A stretch of 64,000 nt of DNA, taken from Candidatus Methanophagales archaeon. Its GTDB lineage: Archaea > Halobacteriota > Syntropharchaeia > Alkanophagales > Methanospirareceae. The notes under the pieces are model-generated. The model did no database searches. It had not been told where the DNA came from and worked only from the letters and a program-made list of their open reading frames with translations. The stretch spans positions 1 to 64,000 of the forward strand of contig JAUVZJ010000006.1 of the NCBI GenBank assembly GCA_030602585.1. The letters are read 5' to 3'. The translations under genes and the position numbers were made by a program. The first letter of the stretch is position 1. Each line of letters opens with the position of its first letter. Below, in pieces: positions 1 through 10,286 of this stretch.

Positions 1-97
1 CCCGGTCTCATTCCGAACCCGGTAGATAAGCCTGCCAGCGTTCCTTATTGTACTGAGTTGCGCGAGCACTTGGGAACTAAGGATCGCTGCTATGCCT
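1..97 (+). rRNA. rrf: 5S ribosomal RNA, 3' part
   Basis: The first bases carry the conserved archaeal 5S core (CCGAACCCGG, TAAGCCTGCCAGCG, GCGCGAGCACTTGGGAAC) in the expected order. The 5' part lies outside the window, so the terminal helix cannot be checked and the exact 3' end (about 90-97) is estimated. No 23S or 16S sequence follows it. Confidence 0.9.
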
Positions 98-102
98 CAA
101 CC

Positions 103-124
103 CTTTTCTTTTGAAAAAGAAAAG
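103..124 (+). terminator. AT-rich hairpin after 5S rRNA
   Basis: CTTTTCTTTT and AAAAGAAAAG form a weak A/T stem just after the 5S gene and before the next reading frame. It may mark the end of the 5S transcript. It also resembles a CTTTTCTTTT/GAAAAG module that recurs near 19.7, 37.0, 45.5 and 46.4 kb, so it could be one copy of that dispersed repeat. Confidence 0.35.
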
Positions 125-144
125 CGTTGACGGAAAAGAAATCC

Positions 145-1464
145 ATGAAACAAGTAGACAACGATGATGCAAAGAAATGGAAAATCTTAGCTGCAATCTT
201 CTTAGCAACCACCATAATATCTGCATCTCTCGCTGGATATTGCGTACATAGGGTTATGGAGGAAAGTGGCTTTCCTAGTGGCTTTCCTCCGGTACGTTAT
301 ACCTTTGATGTTGCCGTTTCACAGGAAGGATGTGCTTTTGTCGTAGACGGAACTACCGGAATGAAAGTATTCAAGCTAAATTCAGATGGAACCCGAATGG
401 AACCAATCTCTTTTCTGTTCCCACCCAGGGGGCATTATTTTAGAAATATTAAAATTCAGGACAACTATGCCTTCATAGCTGATATAGCTGATAACCCTAA
501 GTCGGAAAACGCCGTAGGTGGAGGAGGAGTAATCGCAGTTGATATATCAGATCCTTACAAACCAAAAATTGTAGATATGGCTGAAAAAGGTATGGGTCTG
601 GGCTTATTTATAAAAGATAATTATGCCTATGTAGCTGTTGGTCAAGAAGGACTTGTCATCTATGATATTAAAGACCCAACTTCTATGAGACTTATAGGTA
701 CATGTCGTACACCTGGCACTGCCTGGGATGTGTGGGTTTCCGGGGACTACGCCTTTATTGCTGATCTTGAAAAAGGACTAGCAATCGTTGATGTTTCTAA
801 TCCAACATTACCTAAACAGATAGCGCAGGCATCATGGGAAGGAACAATACACATATTTAGCATGGATTTAGAGTCAGAAAAGTACTTGAATAATGGTACC
901 ATATCAAAAGAATTATTAAACATATTTGCAAATGATGGTCTTTCACTTATGGAAGATGATACTGTTATGAAAGAGAATGAAGACAGATGGGTAATAATAG
1001 AGAATGATGAGAAAAGTTACATCATCCAAAAAGAGGAAGAAAAACTAAACGTCTACATGGTACAGTCCTGTGCGGAGATAGTTAGAGGAGAAGAGAACTT
1101 TGTGTATGTGGCTGCTGGGCCACAGGGCTTGATAGTAATAGATGTGTCTAACCCCTTTGAGCCAAAGGTGGTATCACAGTTCAAATCTACAAATGATGCA
1201 TGTGCTGAGGGACTGGCTGTACGGGATAATCTTTTGTATATAGCAAATGGAAACCTCGTAGATCCTACGGACAATGGTCTTCTCATAATAGATGTGTCAG
1301 ACCCTTCAAGCCCAAAAATAGTTGGAAAAGCCTCCTTCTCTGGATGGGTTGAAGGAGTAGCACTGCTCGAAGATAGGGCATTTGTTGCAAACACAGGGAA
1401 GGGTACCGCACTAATTGATATATCTAACATTAAGAAACCGTTGTTATTATCAAGAGCACCATAA
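145..1464 (+). CDS. Membrane-anchored LVIVD-repeat beta-propeller protein
   Basis: About 439 aa from ATG 145; an in-frame TTG at 127 would add six residues. Residues about 12-35 form one hydrophobic segment (LAAIFLATTIISASLAG) that should be a signal anchor. The rest holds at least six LVIVD-type repeats, each ending like 'LVIYDIKDP', 'LAIVDVSNP' or 'LIVIDVSNP' followed by a P-K-I/V strand. Such repeats fold as beta-propellers on the outside of the cell, probably for binding. A stretch around residues 235-310 does not fit the repeat and may be an inserted acidic domain. The ligand is unknown. The gene stands alone after the 5S gene. Confidence 0.8.
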   Translation: MKQVDNDDAKKWKILAAIFLATTIISASLAGYCVHRVMEESGFPSGFPPVRYTFDVAVSQEGCAFVVDGTTGMKVFKLNSDGTRMEPISFLFPPRGHYFRNIKIQDNYAFIADIADNPKSENAVGGGGVIAVDISDPYKPKIVDMAEKGMGLGLFIKDNYAYVAVGQEGLVIYDIKDPTSMRLIGTCRTPGTAWDVWVSGDYAFIADLEKGLAIVDVSNPTLPKQIAQASWEGTIHIFSMDLESEKYLNNGTISKELLNIFANDGLSLMEDDTVMKENEDRWVIIENDEKSYIIQKEEEKLNVYMVQSCAEIVRGEENFVYVAAGPQGLIVIDVSNPFEPKVVSQFKSTNDACAEGLAVRDNLLYIANGNLVDPTDNGLLIIDVSDPSSPKIVGKASFSGWVEGVALLEDRAFVANTGKGTALIDISNIKKPLLLSRAP

Positions 1465-1650
1465 ATTAAGAAAATTAGAGATGGTTGAACACATAACTTT
1501 TCTCCGTTTAGGGTGGCGGGTAGGGCGCTGCAGGTTTATCCTTTTTGTTGCCTTCACAAGGAAGCAGATTAGAGGCGTTTATCCTATTGTCCCGATTTTT
1601 TAATTTTGAGGGGTTTGTAGAGTTCCCAATCTGTTTCCAAAATGAAAATG

Positions 1651-1660
1651 TTTTATATTT
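1651..1660 (+). promoter_or_regulatory. TATA-box-like promoter of recQ
   Basis: TTTTATATTT lies 24-33 bases before ATG 1684, preceded by purines that could be a BRE. This spacing would start the transcript almost at the ATG, so recQ is probably leaderless. No purine-rich ribosome site precedes the start, which agrees. Confidence 0.5.
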
Positions 1661-1683
1661 GACATAAGCAATTTAAAAGCACG

Positions 1684-3693
1684 ATGAACTCAAAAGACCC
1701 GCTAACAATTTTAACCACCGTGTTCAATCATAGCTCTTTTCGGTTCAATCAAAAAGAAATAATAGACAATGTTTTAACCCCGAAGAACACGCTTGCCATT
1801 CTACCCACGGGTGCCGGGAAGTCTATCTGTTTCCAAATACCTGCATTGATATTTGATGGATTGACAGTTGTGGTGAGTCCGTTAATCGCATTGATGAAAG
1901 ACCAGGTGGACAATCTGAAGAAGAATGGGGTTCTTGAAGCGGCGTATATTAATTCCATGCTGGATTCCAGTTCAAAAGAACGGATATACGAGCAATTAAA
2001 GGAATCGAAATTGAAGATGTTGTATGTCGCTCCCGAAACATTCGTAGATAACAAATTGATGAGTATATTAAAGTCGTGTAATATCAGCCTGATAGCGATT
2101 GACGAGGTGCATTGCATTTCTGTCTGGGGTCATAACTTCAGACCCGACTATTTACGACTGCAAGGTGTAATAAAGGCACTAAACAACCCCCCTCCGCCTG
2201 TGCTTGGATTGACTGCTACCGCCACTAAAACCGTTGAAGAGGATATACAAAAACAATTGGGTATCAACTGTGACGTGTTCAAAGACAGTTTTGACCGTAA
2301 GAACCTGTTATTTTCCGTGCTCACCTTGAAAAGCGCCATTAGAAAAGAAGAGTTACTCAAAACGCTGTTAACACAACTCAAAGGCTCTGCTATCGTTTAC
2401 GTCAATTTCACAAGAACCGCAGAAGAACTGGCTAAATATCTGGCTGGGGAGGGGTTGAGCGTATCGCATTATCACGGTCAAATAGCGGATAAAGAAGAAA
2501 GGAAGAGGATACAAAATGATTTTATAAGCGGTAAAACGAGAATCGTGGTTGCCACCAATGCATTTGGGATGGGCATTGACAAAGAGGATATAAGGGCGAT
2601 AATCCATTACAATCTGCCGAAATCTATTGAGAGCTATTATCAGGAGGTTGGGCGTGCGGGAAGGGATGGAAAGATAGCGAATTGCATCTTGCTTTATTCT
2701 AAAGGGGATGAGAGAAAACTAAAAGGATTGATAAAACGAAATACGCCATCAGCAAAGCAAATTAAAGCAGTGCTTGACCTGTTGACAGAAGGGGTAGGTA
2801 AATTGAGTTATGTGAACGTGAAGAGGGTAGCAAACGATTTGGAGCTGAATGAAGTTCCCATCAGATTGATTTTGCATCATCTTGAGAGGCTGGTAGCGAT
2901 AAAAACGTATTTCAGGATTTACAGACGTGCGGTGGTGAGAATGCAGAATGCAGACGTTAAGCCACTAAAATTTTATCAGCAAGAGGCGGAAGAGATAATC
3001 AGGAATGCGTATTTCAAGAGGTATTTGAATAGTTGGTTGGATTTGGAAGTGTTGAGCAGTTCGGTTAAAATATCCATTCTGGGGATAAACAATGTGTTGC
3101 GGGAGTTGAAAATTGCAGGGATAATAGAACTTGAAGAACGTGATTTTTGCACGCCTATCAAAGTCAATCCAGGTATAAAAGACGTTGATATGAATGAGCT
3201 TCTTGAGATTTTCCGGCGCCTGGAAGAGAGCAATCTAAGAAAGGTCGAGAACGTGGTGGAATATGTGGAGAGTGAGGAGTGCAAGAGGAAGTTCATTTTG
3301 AATTATTTCGGTGAAGAGTATGGTGGGGAGTGCAATGCGTGCAGTGTTTGCAATCCGTTTTTGCGTCACATAGGAGAGGATGTTGAAGCGGAAGGAATAC
3401 CAGTCACCGATGAGGGAGGGAAAGAAATAGATTCGCGGTTGCCGGTGAAAAGAGAGGAGGTAATTGGCGAATTCGTAAATTTGAGCGTGTTTGAAGCGTT
3501 GAAGAAGTGGCGAAAAAATATTGCGGCTGAGAGGAATATCCCGGCTTATTGCGTTTTTCACAATAGCACGTTAATCGGCATAGCAAATCAATTGCCGAAG
3601 ACAAAGGAGGAGTTAGAGGGGATTAAAGGAATTGGAGAAAAGAAGATTGAATCTTATGGTGATGAGATATTAAAGATAGTGAACGGAAATTAA
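1684..3693 (+). CDS. recQ: ATP-dependent DNA helicase, RecQ family
   Basis: A 669-aa 3'-5' superfamily 2 helicase for recombination and fork repair. Walker A is PTGAGKS at about 41-47, the DEVH box starts at Asp140, and it is followed by the RecQ-specific segment SVWGHNFRPDY (usually SQWGHDFRPEY). Motif VI contains QEVGRAGRDG near residue 320. A RecQ zinc-binding region has Cys residues at about 533-556 (C...CNACSVC). The C-terminus looks like an HRDC domain with a helix-hairpin-helix (GIKGIGEKKIESYG). Full length for the family. It precedes the methylase gene by 46 bases on the same strand, so it could be co-expressed with the defence island, though RecQ can equally be a housekeeping gene. 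Confidence 0.93.
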   Translation: MNSKDPLTILTTVFNHSSFRFNQKEIIDNVLTPKNTLAILPTGAGKSICFQIPALIFDGLTVVVSPLIALMKDQVDNLKKNGVLEAAYINSMLDSSSKERIYEQLKESKLKMLYVAPETFVDNKLMSILKSCNISLIAIDEVHCISVWGHNFRPDYLRLQGVIKALNNPPPPVLGLTATATKTVEEDIQKQLGINCDVFKDSFDRKNLLFSVLTLKSAIRKEELLKTLLTQLKGSAIVYVNFTRTAEELAKYLAGEGLSVSHYHGQIADKEERKRIQNDFISGKTRIVVATNAFGMGIDKEDIRAIIHYNLPKSIESYYQEVGRAGRDGKIANCILLYSKGDERKLKGLIKRNTPSAKQIKAVLDLLTEGVGKLSYVNVKRVANDLELNEVPIRLILHHLERLVAIKTYFRIYRRAVVRMQNADVKPLKFYQQEAEEIIRNAYFKRYLNSWLDLEVLSSSVKISILGINNVLRELKIAGIIELEERDFCTPIKVNPGIKDVDMNELLEIFRRLEESNLRKVENVVEYVESEECKRKFILNYFGEEYGGECNACSVCNPFLRHIGEDVEAEGIPVTDEGGKEIDSRLPVKREEVIGEFVNLSVFEALKKWRKNIAAERNIPAYCVFHNSTLIGIANQLPKTKEELEGIKGIGEKKIESYGDEILKIVNGN

Positions 3694-3739
3694 AGACAAA
3701 GATAAAATATACCTACCAAATTAGATACAGGATAGAACA

Positions 3740-6700
3740 ATGGAGAACATTGCCAATGTCATGGATAGGCATTCCCTGATGGAATTCCTGAACCGCTTGA
3801 ATTATCAAACCGAAGAGGTCATCCTTGACAAAGAAATAGACTTAGACCTGCCAGAACGAGCTAAGGACATTATTAAATCCATTGCTCTCATAAGCGATTA
3901 CAAAACTGACGGTACGCAATTCAGGATTTATATTATTGAAGCGGAACGCTTACGCCGAACTGACATAAGAACTGTTCTGGAACCTTTCTACACCGGACAC
4001 CCGCAGGTAAATACCCTTTTTGTTTTTACCCCCGAGAAGTATAATCCACTTGTTCTCGTAAGTCCTCAACGAGTTCTTTCCCCGGAAGATAGGACAAAGA
4101 CAAAACTGAAACTCCGTATTCTCCGGATAGATCGGGATAATGTTTATCATACTGACTTGGAGGTTTTAGAAGCCTTGAAACTCACTCCGGGCGAAGCGGA
4201 CCCTTCAGAAATCTGGGCAAAACATCGTGACGCCTTCAGCATCGAGAAGGTAACAGAGGAATTCTTCAAAACCTATAAAGACAAATTTGACCATCTTAAA
4301 GAAGCTTTAGAGTTGAATAAGAGAAAAATCATATTTTTTAAAGACGAGAAATATCTTGAAACTTTCGCACAACGCATTCTCGGAAGGCTGATTTTTCTTT
4401 ACTTCCTGCAAAAGAAAGTCTGGCTAAACAAGGATAAGAAGTTCGTAGGCAATTTGCTGGATAGAGCCGAAGAGGAACATAAGAATTTTTACAAGGAGTT
4501 TTTAGAACCGCTATTTTTTGAGGTGTTGAACGAGCAAAGACATAACAGCGAGTCGCCTTTTGGAACAATTCCGTATTTAAATGGCGGGCTTTTTGAAAAG
4601 GATTATAATTTCGAGGTAAAGTTGCCAAACGGGATATTTAGGGAGATAATAGATTTCTTTAACCGCTATAACTTTACGGTTCAGGAGAACACGCCGTTAG
4701 AGGTGGAAGTGAGCCTTGACCCTGAACTGCTTGGTAAAATGTTTGAAAATATGCTTGCTGAGAAGGAGAGAGGCGAGAAGGGAACTTTCTACACTCCTCG
4801 CCCTATCGTGCATTATATGTGCAGGGAGAGCTTGAAAGAATATCTTGCCGCTTTTACAGATATTGCGAGGTATAAAATCCTGACGCTCGTGGAAGATAGT
4901 AGCACAGGGGATTTATCTGGTGATGAAGCCGAGAAACTTTGCAAAGCGCTGGATGAAGTTCGGATTCTCGACCCGGCAGTGGGTTCAGGTGCTTTCCTCG
5001 TGGGAATGATGCACGAGATTATCAATCTAAAAACAGTCCTGACGGATAAATTAAAGATAGCGGTAACGAATGCAGAGCTTAAAAGAGAGATTATTAAATC
5101 CAATCTTTATGGTGTGGATATAGAACCGGAGGCGATTGAGATTGCCAGACTGCGACTCTGGCTTTCGTTGGTAGTAGATGAAGAACTTGACGACGTGGAG
5201 CCATTACCAAACCTTGATTATAAGTTGCTCGTGGGAAACAGCCTCGTAGAGAGTTGGCGAGGAAAGAAATTACTGGGAAAGGAGGTGTATCAGAAAACCT
5301 TCGGAGAAGATGAAACACTGAAATTGATTGAGGAACTCAGGAATCTGAAAGAGAAACTTCTGAATGAAACGAACACGGATGAGAAGAAGAAACATCGTGA
5401 GCGTTCAGAGGAAATAGAATGGCAGTTAATTGAGAAGGGACTAAGCGAAGAGGCAGAATGGAAAACAAGGCGGGCACTTGAAATAAGTGGAAAATACAAA
5501 CAATACGAGCATCCAGAGCGTAAAATGTCGGCAAAAGAGAAAAAGGAATTGAAGAAATTGAGAGAAGAAGCGGAGAATGCGGGAAGATTTTTGGAAGATA
5601 TAAAGAAATCAGGCGAAAAAGCATTTTTCCTGCCTCAGATACATTTTGCCGAGGTGTTCACCGAAAGAGGAGGTTTTGATATTGCCATTGCCAATCCGCC
5701 GTACGTAAGAACGCAGAAACTCTCTAAATTACCATATCGAGACGATTTAGAACTTCATTTTGGCTTTATTGATGACTTCTACGTGCATTTCACTTTCCGC
5801 GCTTTTGAGCTCGTAAGACCGAAGGGGATCGTAACGTTCATCACGTCGGATACCTATCTCACGCTTGCATGGAAAGAGAGGATGAGAGAATTTTTGCAAG
5901 ATAATCGGATTAGAAGGCTTATACTCACGCCAAAAGCTTTTCGGGCAACGGTTAATACTGCTATTTACATCACTCAGAAAGAACATCTTGCGGATTATAA
6001 CTTCACGTTCCTGGATGCAAGAGAGGTTAGTGGCAATGAAGAAGGGAACTGGGAAGACAAACTCATCGTGTTTGAGGGATTGAAGGAGGTAAAGCAATAC
6101 GATACGCAGAATCCTGTAAGGATCGGCGATAAGGAATTGGAAGTATCTTACAGTCGACAGGCAGATGTCGGGCAGTTCCGAGTGCCTGTGGAACTATACA
6201 AGAAAGCGATTAAGCGGGTATTTTTCTCGCCAACAGCGAAGAACTTGAAGTTGTACGAGAAGTTCATGCCGATAATGAAAGAACTTCATGAGAAGTGGTG
6301 GGATAAGATAAAATCAAGCAAGGATATACAGAAGAACAAAAAGGAAATAGAGAAATATTTGAAGATGTTAAAGCCCGGCGACGTTACTCTTTTGGGATTG
6401 ATTACAAATGGTGGGGTAGGCTTACAAACATCAGACAATGGAAGGTTTTTAGCAGTGCTCGAAGGCACGAAAGAGGCGAAAAGGATTGAGGAAAGGCTTG
6501 AAGAGTTTGAAAGGAAGTGGGAGAGGAAAGAGCCGAAAATATATGAGAAATGTCAGGAATTGTTGGCAACCCATTCCAGAAACGATGCGCTGGATAAACT
6601 GAGAAAGGAATTTGAAGAGAAGATGTTAGGGTTTCCAAGAGGGTTCATCTACAAGGTGATCAAGAAAGAGGACGTTTTTGATGCGGCTTCTTATCTTGAG

Positions 6701-7453
6701 GGTCTTGCGCCTGAGATAAGGGATGTTATGCGAAGGGTGATAATTTTTGGTGGTATTCCAGAAAAAGAAAGCGATGTGAAAAGTCTGCGGAAGCTACCGA
6801 AGTTGCCTGATGATTTGAAAACGTTGGATACGGACTTGAAAAAGAAGGTGGAGGAAGAGTATGGGAAGCTGAAAGAAAAAGGTAGATGGATAGCTTTTAC
6901 CAGAGGTGGAGAAGCTGAAAATATATACTTGACCCTTACGGATCGATTCATAGATTGGTCACGAGATAGTGTGAAGTGGCTATTCAATAATTCAGGAAAA
7001 AAGGGTTCCGGAATGCCGGTCATAAGAAATCCACACTATTATTTTACTGAAGGCGTAACTTACATAGACGTTGGTGGAGCCGAGATAAAAGCGAGAATTT
7101 TGCCTTCTTCAATCTACGACCACACAGCACATTCTTTTTTCCCTGACGAGAAGGACATCTCACCAAAGTATCTCTTAGGAATACTGAATACTACTTTTGC
7201 TTCTTATTTTGCAAATGAATATTTGAATCATACAATGCACTTTGAACTTAACGATATCCGATTGTTTCCCGTTGCCATTCCAACCGAGAGCCAGCGAAAA
7301 GAGATAGAAAGCCTCGTTGACAAAGCGATTGAGATACAAAAGAAGCGGTATGCCTCTGATAAAGAGGAAGAGAAATCGGAGTTCTGGAAAGAACTTCAGA
7401 GGGTGCAGGAACGAATAAATGGGGAGGTGGAGGGGATATATGCGGGAAGTTGA
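3740..7453 (+). CDS. Eco57I/PglX-like N6-adenine DNA methyltransferase, large
   Basis: A 1237-aa class I methylase of a restriction or defence system. After about 330 N-terminal residues of unclear fold comes the adenine-methylase core: FYTPRPIVHYM, the AdoMet-binding motif LDPAVGSGAFLVG from about residue 409, GVDIEPEAIEIARLRLWLS, and the catalytic NPPY at about 651. The remaining 550 residues resemble the target-recognition and TaqI-like C-terminal part (TAHSFFP, NEYLNHTMHFE). It is far larger than a simple methylase and resembles Eco57I-type or BREX PglX proteins. No clear PD-(D/E)XK nuclease motif is seen at its N-terminus. The PLD-SNF2 helicase at 11464 is its likely partner, now separated by an intervening cassette. 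Confidence 0.85.
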   Translation: MENIANVMDRHSLMEFLNRLNYQTEEVILDKEIDLDLPERAKDIIKSIALISDYKTDGTQFRIYIIEAERLRRTDIRTVLEPFYTGHPQVNTLFVFTPEKYNPLVLVSPQRVLSPEDRTKTKLKLRILRIDRDNVYHTDLEVLEALKLTPGEADPSEIWAKHRDAFSIEKVTEEFFKTYKDKFDHLKEALELNKRKIIFFKDEKYLETFAQRILGRLIFLYFLQKKVWLNKDKKFVGNLLDRAEEEHKNFYKEFLEPLFFEVLNEQRHNSESPFGTIPYLNGGLFEKDYNFEVKLPNGIFREIIDFFNRYNFTVQENTPLEVEVSLDPELLGKMFENMLAEKERGEKGTFYTPRPIVHYMCRESLKEYLAAFTDIARYKILTLVEDSSTGDLSGDEAEKLCKALDEVRILDPAVGSGAFLVGMMHEIINLKTVLTDKLKIAVTNAELKREIIKSNLYGVDIEPEAIEIARLRLWLSLVVDEELDDVEPLPNLDYKLLVGNSLVESWRGKKLLGKEVYQKTFGEDETLKLIEELRNLKEKLLNETNTDEKKKHRERSEEIEWQLIEKGLSEEAEWKTRRALEISGKYKQYEHPERKMSAKEKKELKKLREEAENAGRFLEDIKKSGEKAFFLPQIHFAEVFTERGGFDIAIANPPYVRTQKLSKLPYRDDLELHFGFIDDFYVHFTFRAFELVRPKGIVTFITSDTYLTLAWKERMREFLQDNRIRRLILTPKAFRATVNTAIYITQKEHLADYNFTFLDAREVSGNEEGNWEDKLIVFEGLKEVKQYDTQNPVRIGDKELEVSYSRQADVGQFRVPVELYKKAIKRVFFSPTAKNLKLYEKFMPIMKELHEKWWDKIKSSKDIQKNKKEIEKYLKMLKPGDVTLLGLITNGGVGLQTSDNGRFLAVLEGTKEAKRIEERLEEFERKWERKEPKIYEKCQELLATHSRNDALDKLRKEFEEKMLGFPRGFIYKVIKKEDVFDAASYLEGLAPEIRDVMRRVIIFGGIPEKESDVKSLRKLPKLPDDLKTLDTDLKKKVEEEYGKLKEKGRWIAFTRGGEAENIYLTLTDRFIDWSRDSVKWLFNNSGKKGSGMPVIRNPHYYFTEGVTYIDVGGAEIKARILPSSIYDHTAHSFFPDEKDISPKYLLGILNTTFASYFANEYLNHTMHFELNDIRLFPVAIPTESQRKEIESLVDKAIEIQKKRYASDKEEEKSEFWKELQRVQERINGEVEGIYAGS

Positions 7454-7557
7454 GAAGTGTGAGATAAGAAAAATTTGCTGAAAAAAAAATTCGATAAAGG
7501 TTGAGTATAGCTTTAGTTGCGAAATATTTATATTGATCTTATATATATTCCATTCAC

Positions 7558-9567
7558 ATGGGCAACATGGATATAGGTAGAGCTAAAAGCACAAGTCACT
7601 ACACGATGACGATATCTAGGACTACGGTAGACAAGCTCGGCATCAAGTTGTACGATAAGGCATCTGCAGTAGTTGGAGAACTTATCGCGAACTCTTACGA
7701 CGCCGACGCAGAGAACGTAACGATTAAGATGCCTCTTAATAGATGGTTAGCCACTAAATCAGGTGGTGATGTAGTTGATCAGGGGTTTGAAATCTTAGTA
7801 GAGGACGACTGACATGGAATGACCCCCGATGAGATCAATGAGTTTTATCTTAGGGTTGGAGCTAACGCTAGAGAAGACGACAGGAGAGGGCCTTATTCAC
7901 GTGATAAAGAACGGGCAAGAATGGGCCGTAAGGGTATTGGAAAACTGGCACCATTCGGTATCTGTAAAACTATCGAGGTCCAAACCGCAGGCGAAGAAAA
8001 TGATGGAGATAACTTCAGGGTTGCACACTTCGTCATGAACTTCGACGACATTAACCAAGAGACGGATGAACCTTATCACCCAGAAATCGTTTCCGACGAC
8101 GGCACCTTATCTCAAAAGAGAGGAACGATAATAAAACTTCGGAATTTTTATCACAGACGCACCCCTGATGAAGAGACTTTTCACCGTCAGATTGCTAGGT
8201 CTTTCGGTACTAAACTGCCGGATTTTAAAATAAAAATTGAAAACACAGAAAACGGGAACGTATCTGAGATAGGCGAATTAGATGTCGAGATCGAAGAGGA
8301 GACAAAAATAAATGTTGATGATAGGCCCCCCGTGACAATGGAGGACGGAACAACTTTGCCGGTGAAAGGTTGGGTGGCTTACACGAAGCATCCTTACAAA
8401 AACGAAGAAGTTGCAGGTGTCAGAATTTACACTAGAGGGAAGATAGGAGCAAGTACTAGGGACTTCGGTCTGAAGGCAGGATTCACAGGTGAGCATACTC
8501 TTCGGTCTTATCTTGCTGGCGTTATACATGCAGAGTGGCTGGACAAAGACGATGGCGAAGATCTCGTACACACTGGTCGACAGGATATCCTTTGGGCTTC
8601 CGAGGAAGGAACTGCGTTTATGAAATGGGGGCAGCAACTACTAAAAGAGCTGGCAACAAAATCTAGAACCCCTCTGAGAGAAAAAGCGTGGCGTGTGTTC
8701 TTAGAGCGGTCTAATTTGGAAGAAGAAGCAAAAGAACGATTTCACGACAAAGAGGTTGTGAAGCAAGCTATGGTTGTTGGAAAAGTCATAGGCCAAGTTA
8801 CCTCTTTAGATGACCTAACAGATGAAAGTTATACACAAAAAATCAAAGAGTTAGTCCTGACAATAACGCCTCACAAGATGCTGGTGGACAAATTAAAAGA
8901 AGTCGAAGAAAAGGGAGTGGGGACTCCTTTAGGTGTTATCTCTGCTATCTTCAACGACGCCAAGGTTGCAGAAGCGTCCTCACTTGGTCAAGTCGCCATG
9001 GTACGAATTGACATCGTAGACAAACTGGAGCAGCATCTTCAATCAGGAGCATCGGTAGATGAAAGTGCACTCCAAAAATTGATAGAGAGTGCATCTTGGC
9101 TGGTGGATCCCAGGTGGACTGTCTTACAAGCTAATAAGTCGTTCGAAACCCTCCGCTCTGCGTTTGAGACTTGGTACCGAGATCAACATGGAACAGAAAT
9201 AACGACGACAACGTTAAGCGGTTTGCAGAGACCTGACTTTGTGATGATGCACGTAGGGCGCGGTGTGGAAATTGTGGAAATTAAGAGGCCAAGACACGCG
9301 CTTATAGATGAAGAGTTTGAGAGACTGCGATCGTATATTGGGGCGTTGGATAGATTTCTGGAAGCAAATCCAAATTTTAAGGAGGATTTTCCAAAAGTAC
9401 ACGCCACATTGATATGTGACAGTTTAAGATTAGGAGCAACCCCTCAACTGGCCTACGATAAGCTGAAAGATGACAGAAAGTTAAAAAAGAAAACTTGGTG
9501 GGAAATCTTGCAAGACACGAAGAAAGTTAACCAAGATTTCCTCGATGCCCGCAGTCCATCTGAGTGA
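7558..9567 (+). pseudogene. GHKL (MORC/Hsp90-like) ATPase-nuclease, interrupted by in-frame TGA
   Basis: Two open stretches, 7558-7809 and 7813-9567, share one frame and are separated only by TGA at 7810-7812. Together they give about 669 codons. The first has the GHKL N-box (VGELIANSYDADAENV). The stop falls inside the next ATP-binding motif, which reads EDD-stop-HGM where the family has D-x-G-H/x-G-M, so a GGA-to-TGA change is the simplest cause. The C-terminal 120 residues carry a PD-(D/E)XK-like signature: Asp560 (DFVMM) and Glu574-x-Lys576 (VEIKRP). Related prokaryotic MORC-like ATPases are known from restriction systems. It is convergent with the glycosylase/C5-methylase pair, and I infer that it was their restriction subunit. 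The 582-codon downstream frame is otherwise intact, so the change is recent, recoded or a sequencing error. Confidence 0.8.
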
Positions 9568-9590
9568 TAACTCATTTTAGTCTACCAATT

Positions 9591-10286
9591 TTATTGTTTA
9601 TCACTTAGCATTTTCAATGGGTATTTGCATAGGCGTACTAAAGGGCAAACGTCACAAAGAGGTCGTTTCTTACAGACCATTAATGCGAAGTCTAGTAGTG
9701 CCTCGTGATAAGTCGCTGCTCGCCCTTTTGGAACGAGTTTCTGAGAGATCTTTTTGATATCATCGTTATTTACCCCACAGGACTTTGGTAAGTCAAATAT
9801 TCTAGTTAAAACGCGAACTACGTTGGTGTCGACAATTGGAATATCTCGACGAAAGCCAAAACAGAGAATCGCAGAGGCAGTGTAAGACCCCACTCCTGGA
9901 AGTTGCATCAGCTCGTCTCGATTATTTGGTACGTTTCCGCCGTACTTCTGGCATATTGTCTTCACTGCGCTGACTATCCAAGGCAGCCTCTTTTTCAATC
10001 CCATTGGACGGCTGATTTGCTCGAGTTGTGTCAGATCCGCCGAAGCAAGTTTTTCAGGTGTTGGGAAACGTGTAATGAAAGAAGGATAGAATTTAGCGAC
10101 CCTGTCGGCGGGAGTGCGTTGGAGGAAGAACTCTGCTACGAGCACGCGGTAAGGATTAGGATTCACCCTCCAGGGGAATGTCTTTTTATTACTTCGATGC
10201 CAAACGAGCAAAGTCCTCGTGATAGTTTGTTCGCGTGATTTCACGATTTCACCTCTTCCGTTACGATAAATGGCCGTACTCCTCAA
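9591..10286 (-). CDS. Mig-type G/T mismatch DNA glycosylase (EndoIII/MutY superfamily)
   Basis: A 231-aa helix-hairpin-helix base-excision glycosylase. The HhH is LPGVGSYTASA (129-139) with the catalytic Asp at 153 (VDTN). Tyr135 sits where EndoIII has Lys and MutY has Ser; this Tyr plus Asp pair is what Mig.Mth of Methanothermobacter uses to remove T from G/T mismatches. A [4Fe-4S] site follows at Cys205, 211, 214 and 220, with a first spacing of five rather than the usual six. Its start overlaps the end of the C5-methylase gene by 26 bases on the same strand. It should repair T:G mismatches made when 5-methylcytosine deaminates, the job Vsr or Mig does beside cytosine methylases. MutY activity is less likely because of Tyr135. 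Confidence 0.85.
   Translation of the reverse strand: MRSTAIYRNGRGEIVKSREQTITRTLLVWHRSNKKTFPWRVNPNPYRVLVAEFFLQRTPADRVAKFYPSFITRFPTPEKLASADLTQLEQISRPMGLKKRLPWIVSAVKTICQKYGGNVPNNRDELMQLPGVGSYTASAILCFGFRRDIPIVDTNVVRVLTRIFDLPKSCGVNNDDIKKISQKLVPKGRAATYHEALLDFALMVCKKRPLCDVCPLVRLCKYPLKMLSDKQ

Noticed and set aside
1415-1603. 62-codon frame after the LVIVD gene
   Set aside because: Overlaps the LVIVD gene end, no start signal, composition not protein-like.
7810-7812. TGA as selenocysteine or glycine codon
   Set aside because: No SECIS-like structure was identified, Sec does not fit a conserved Gly position, and Gly-UGA codes are known only from certain bacterial lineages. Mutation is simpler.
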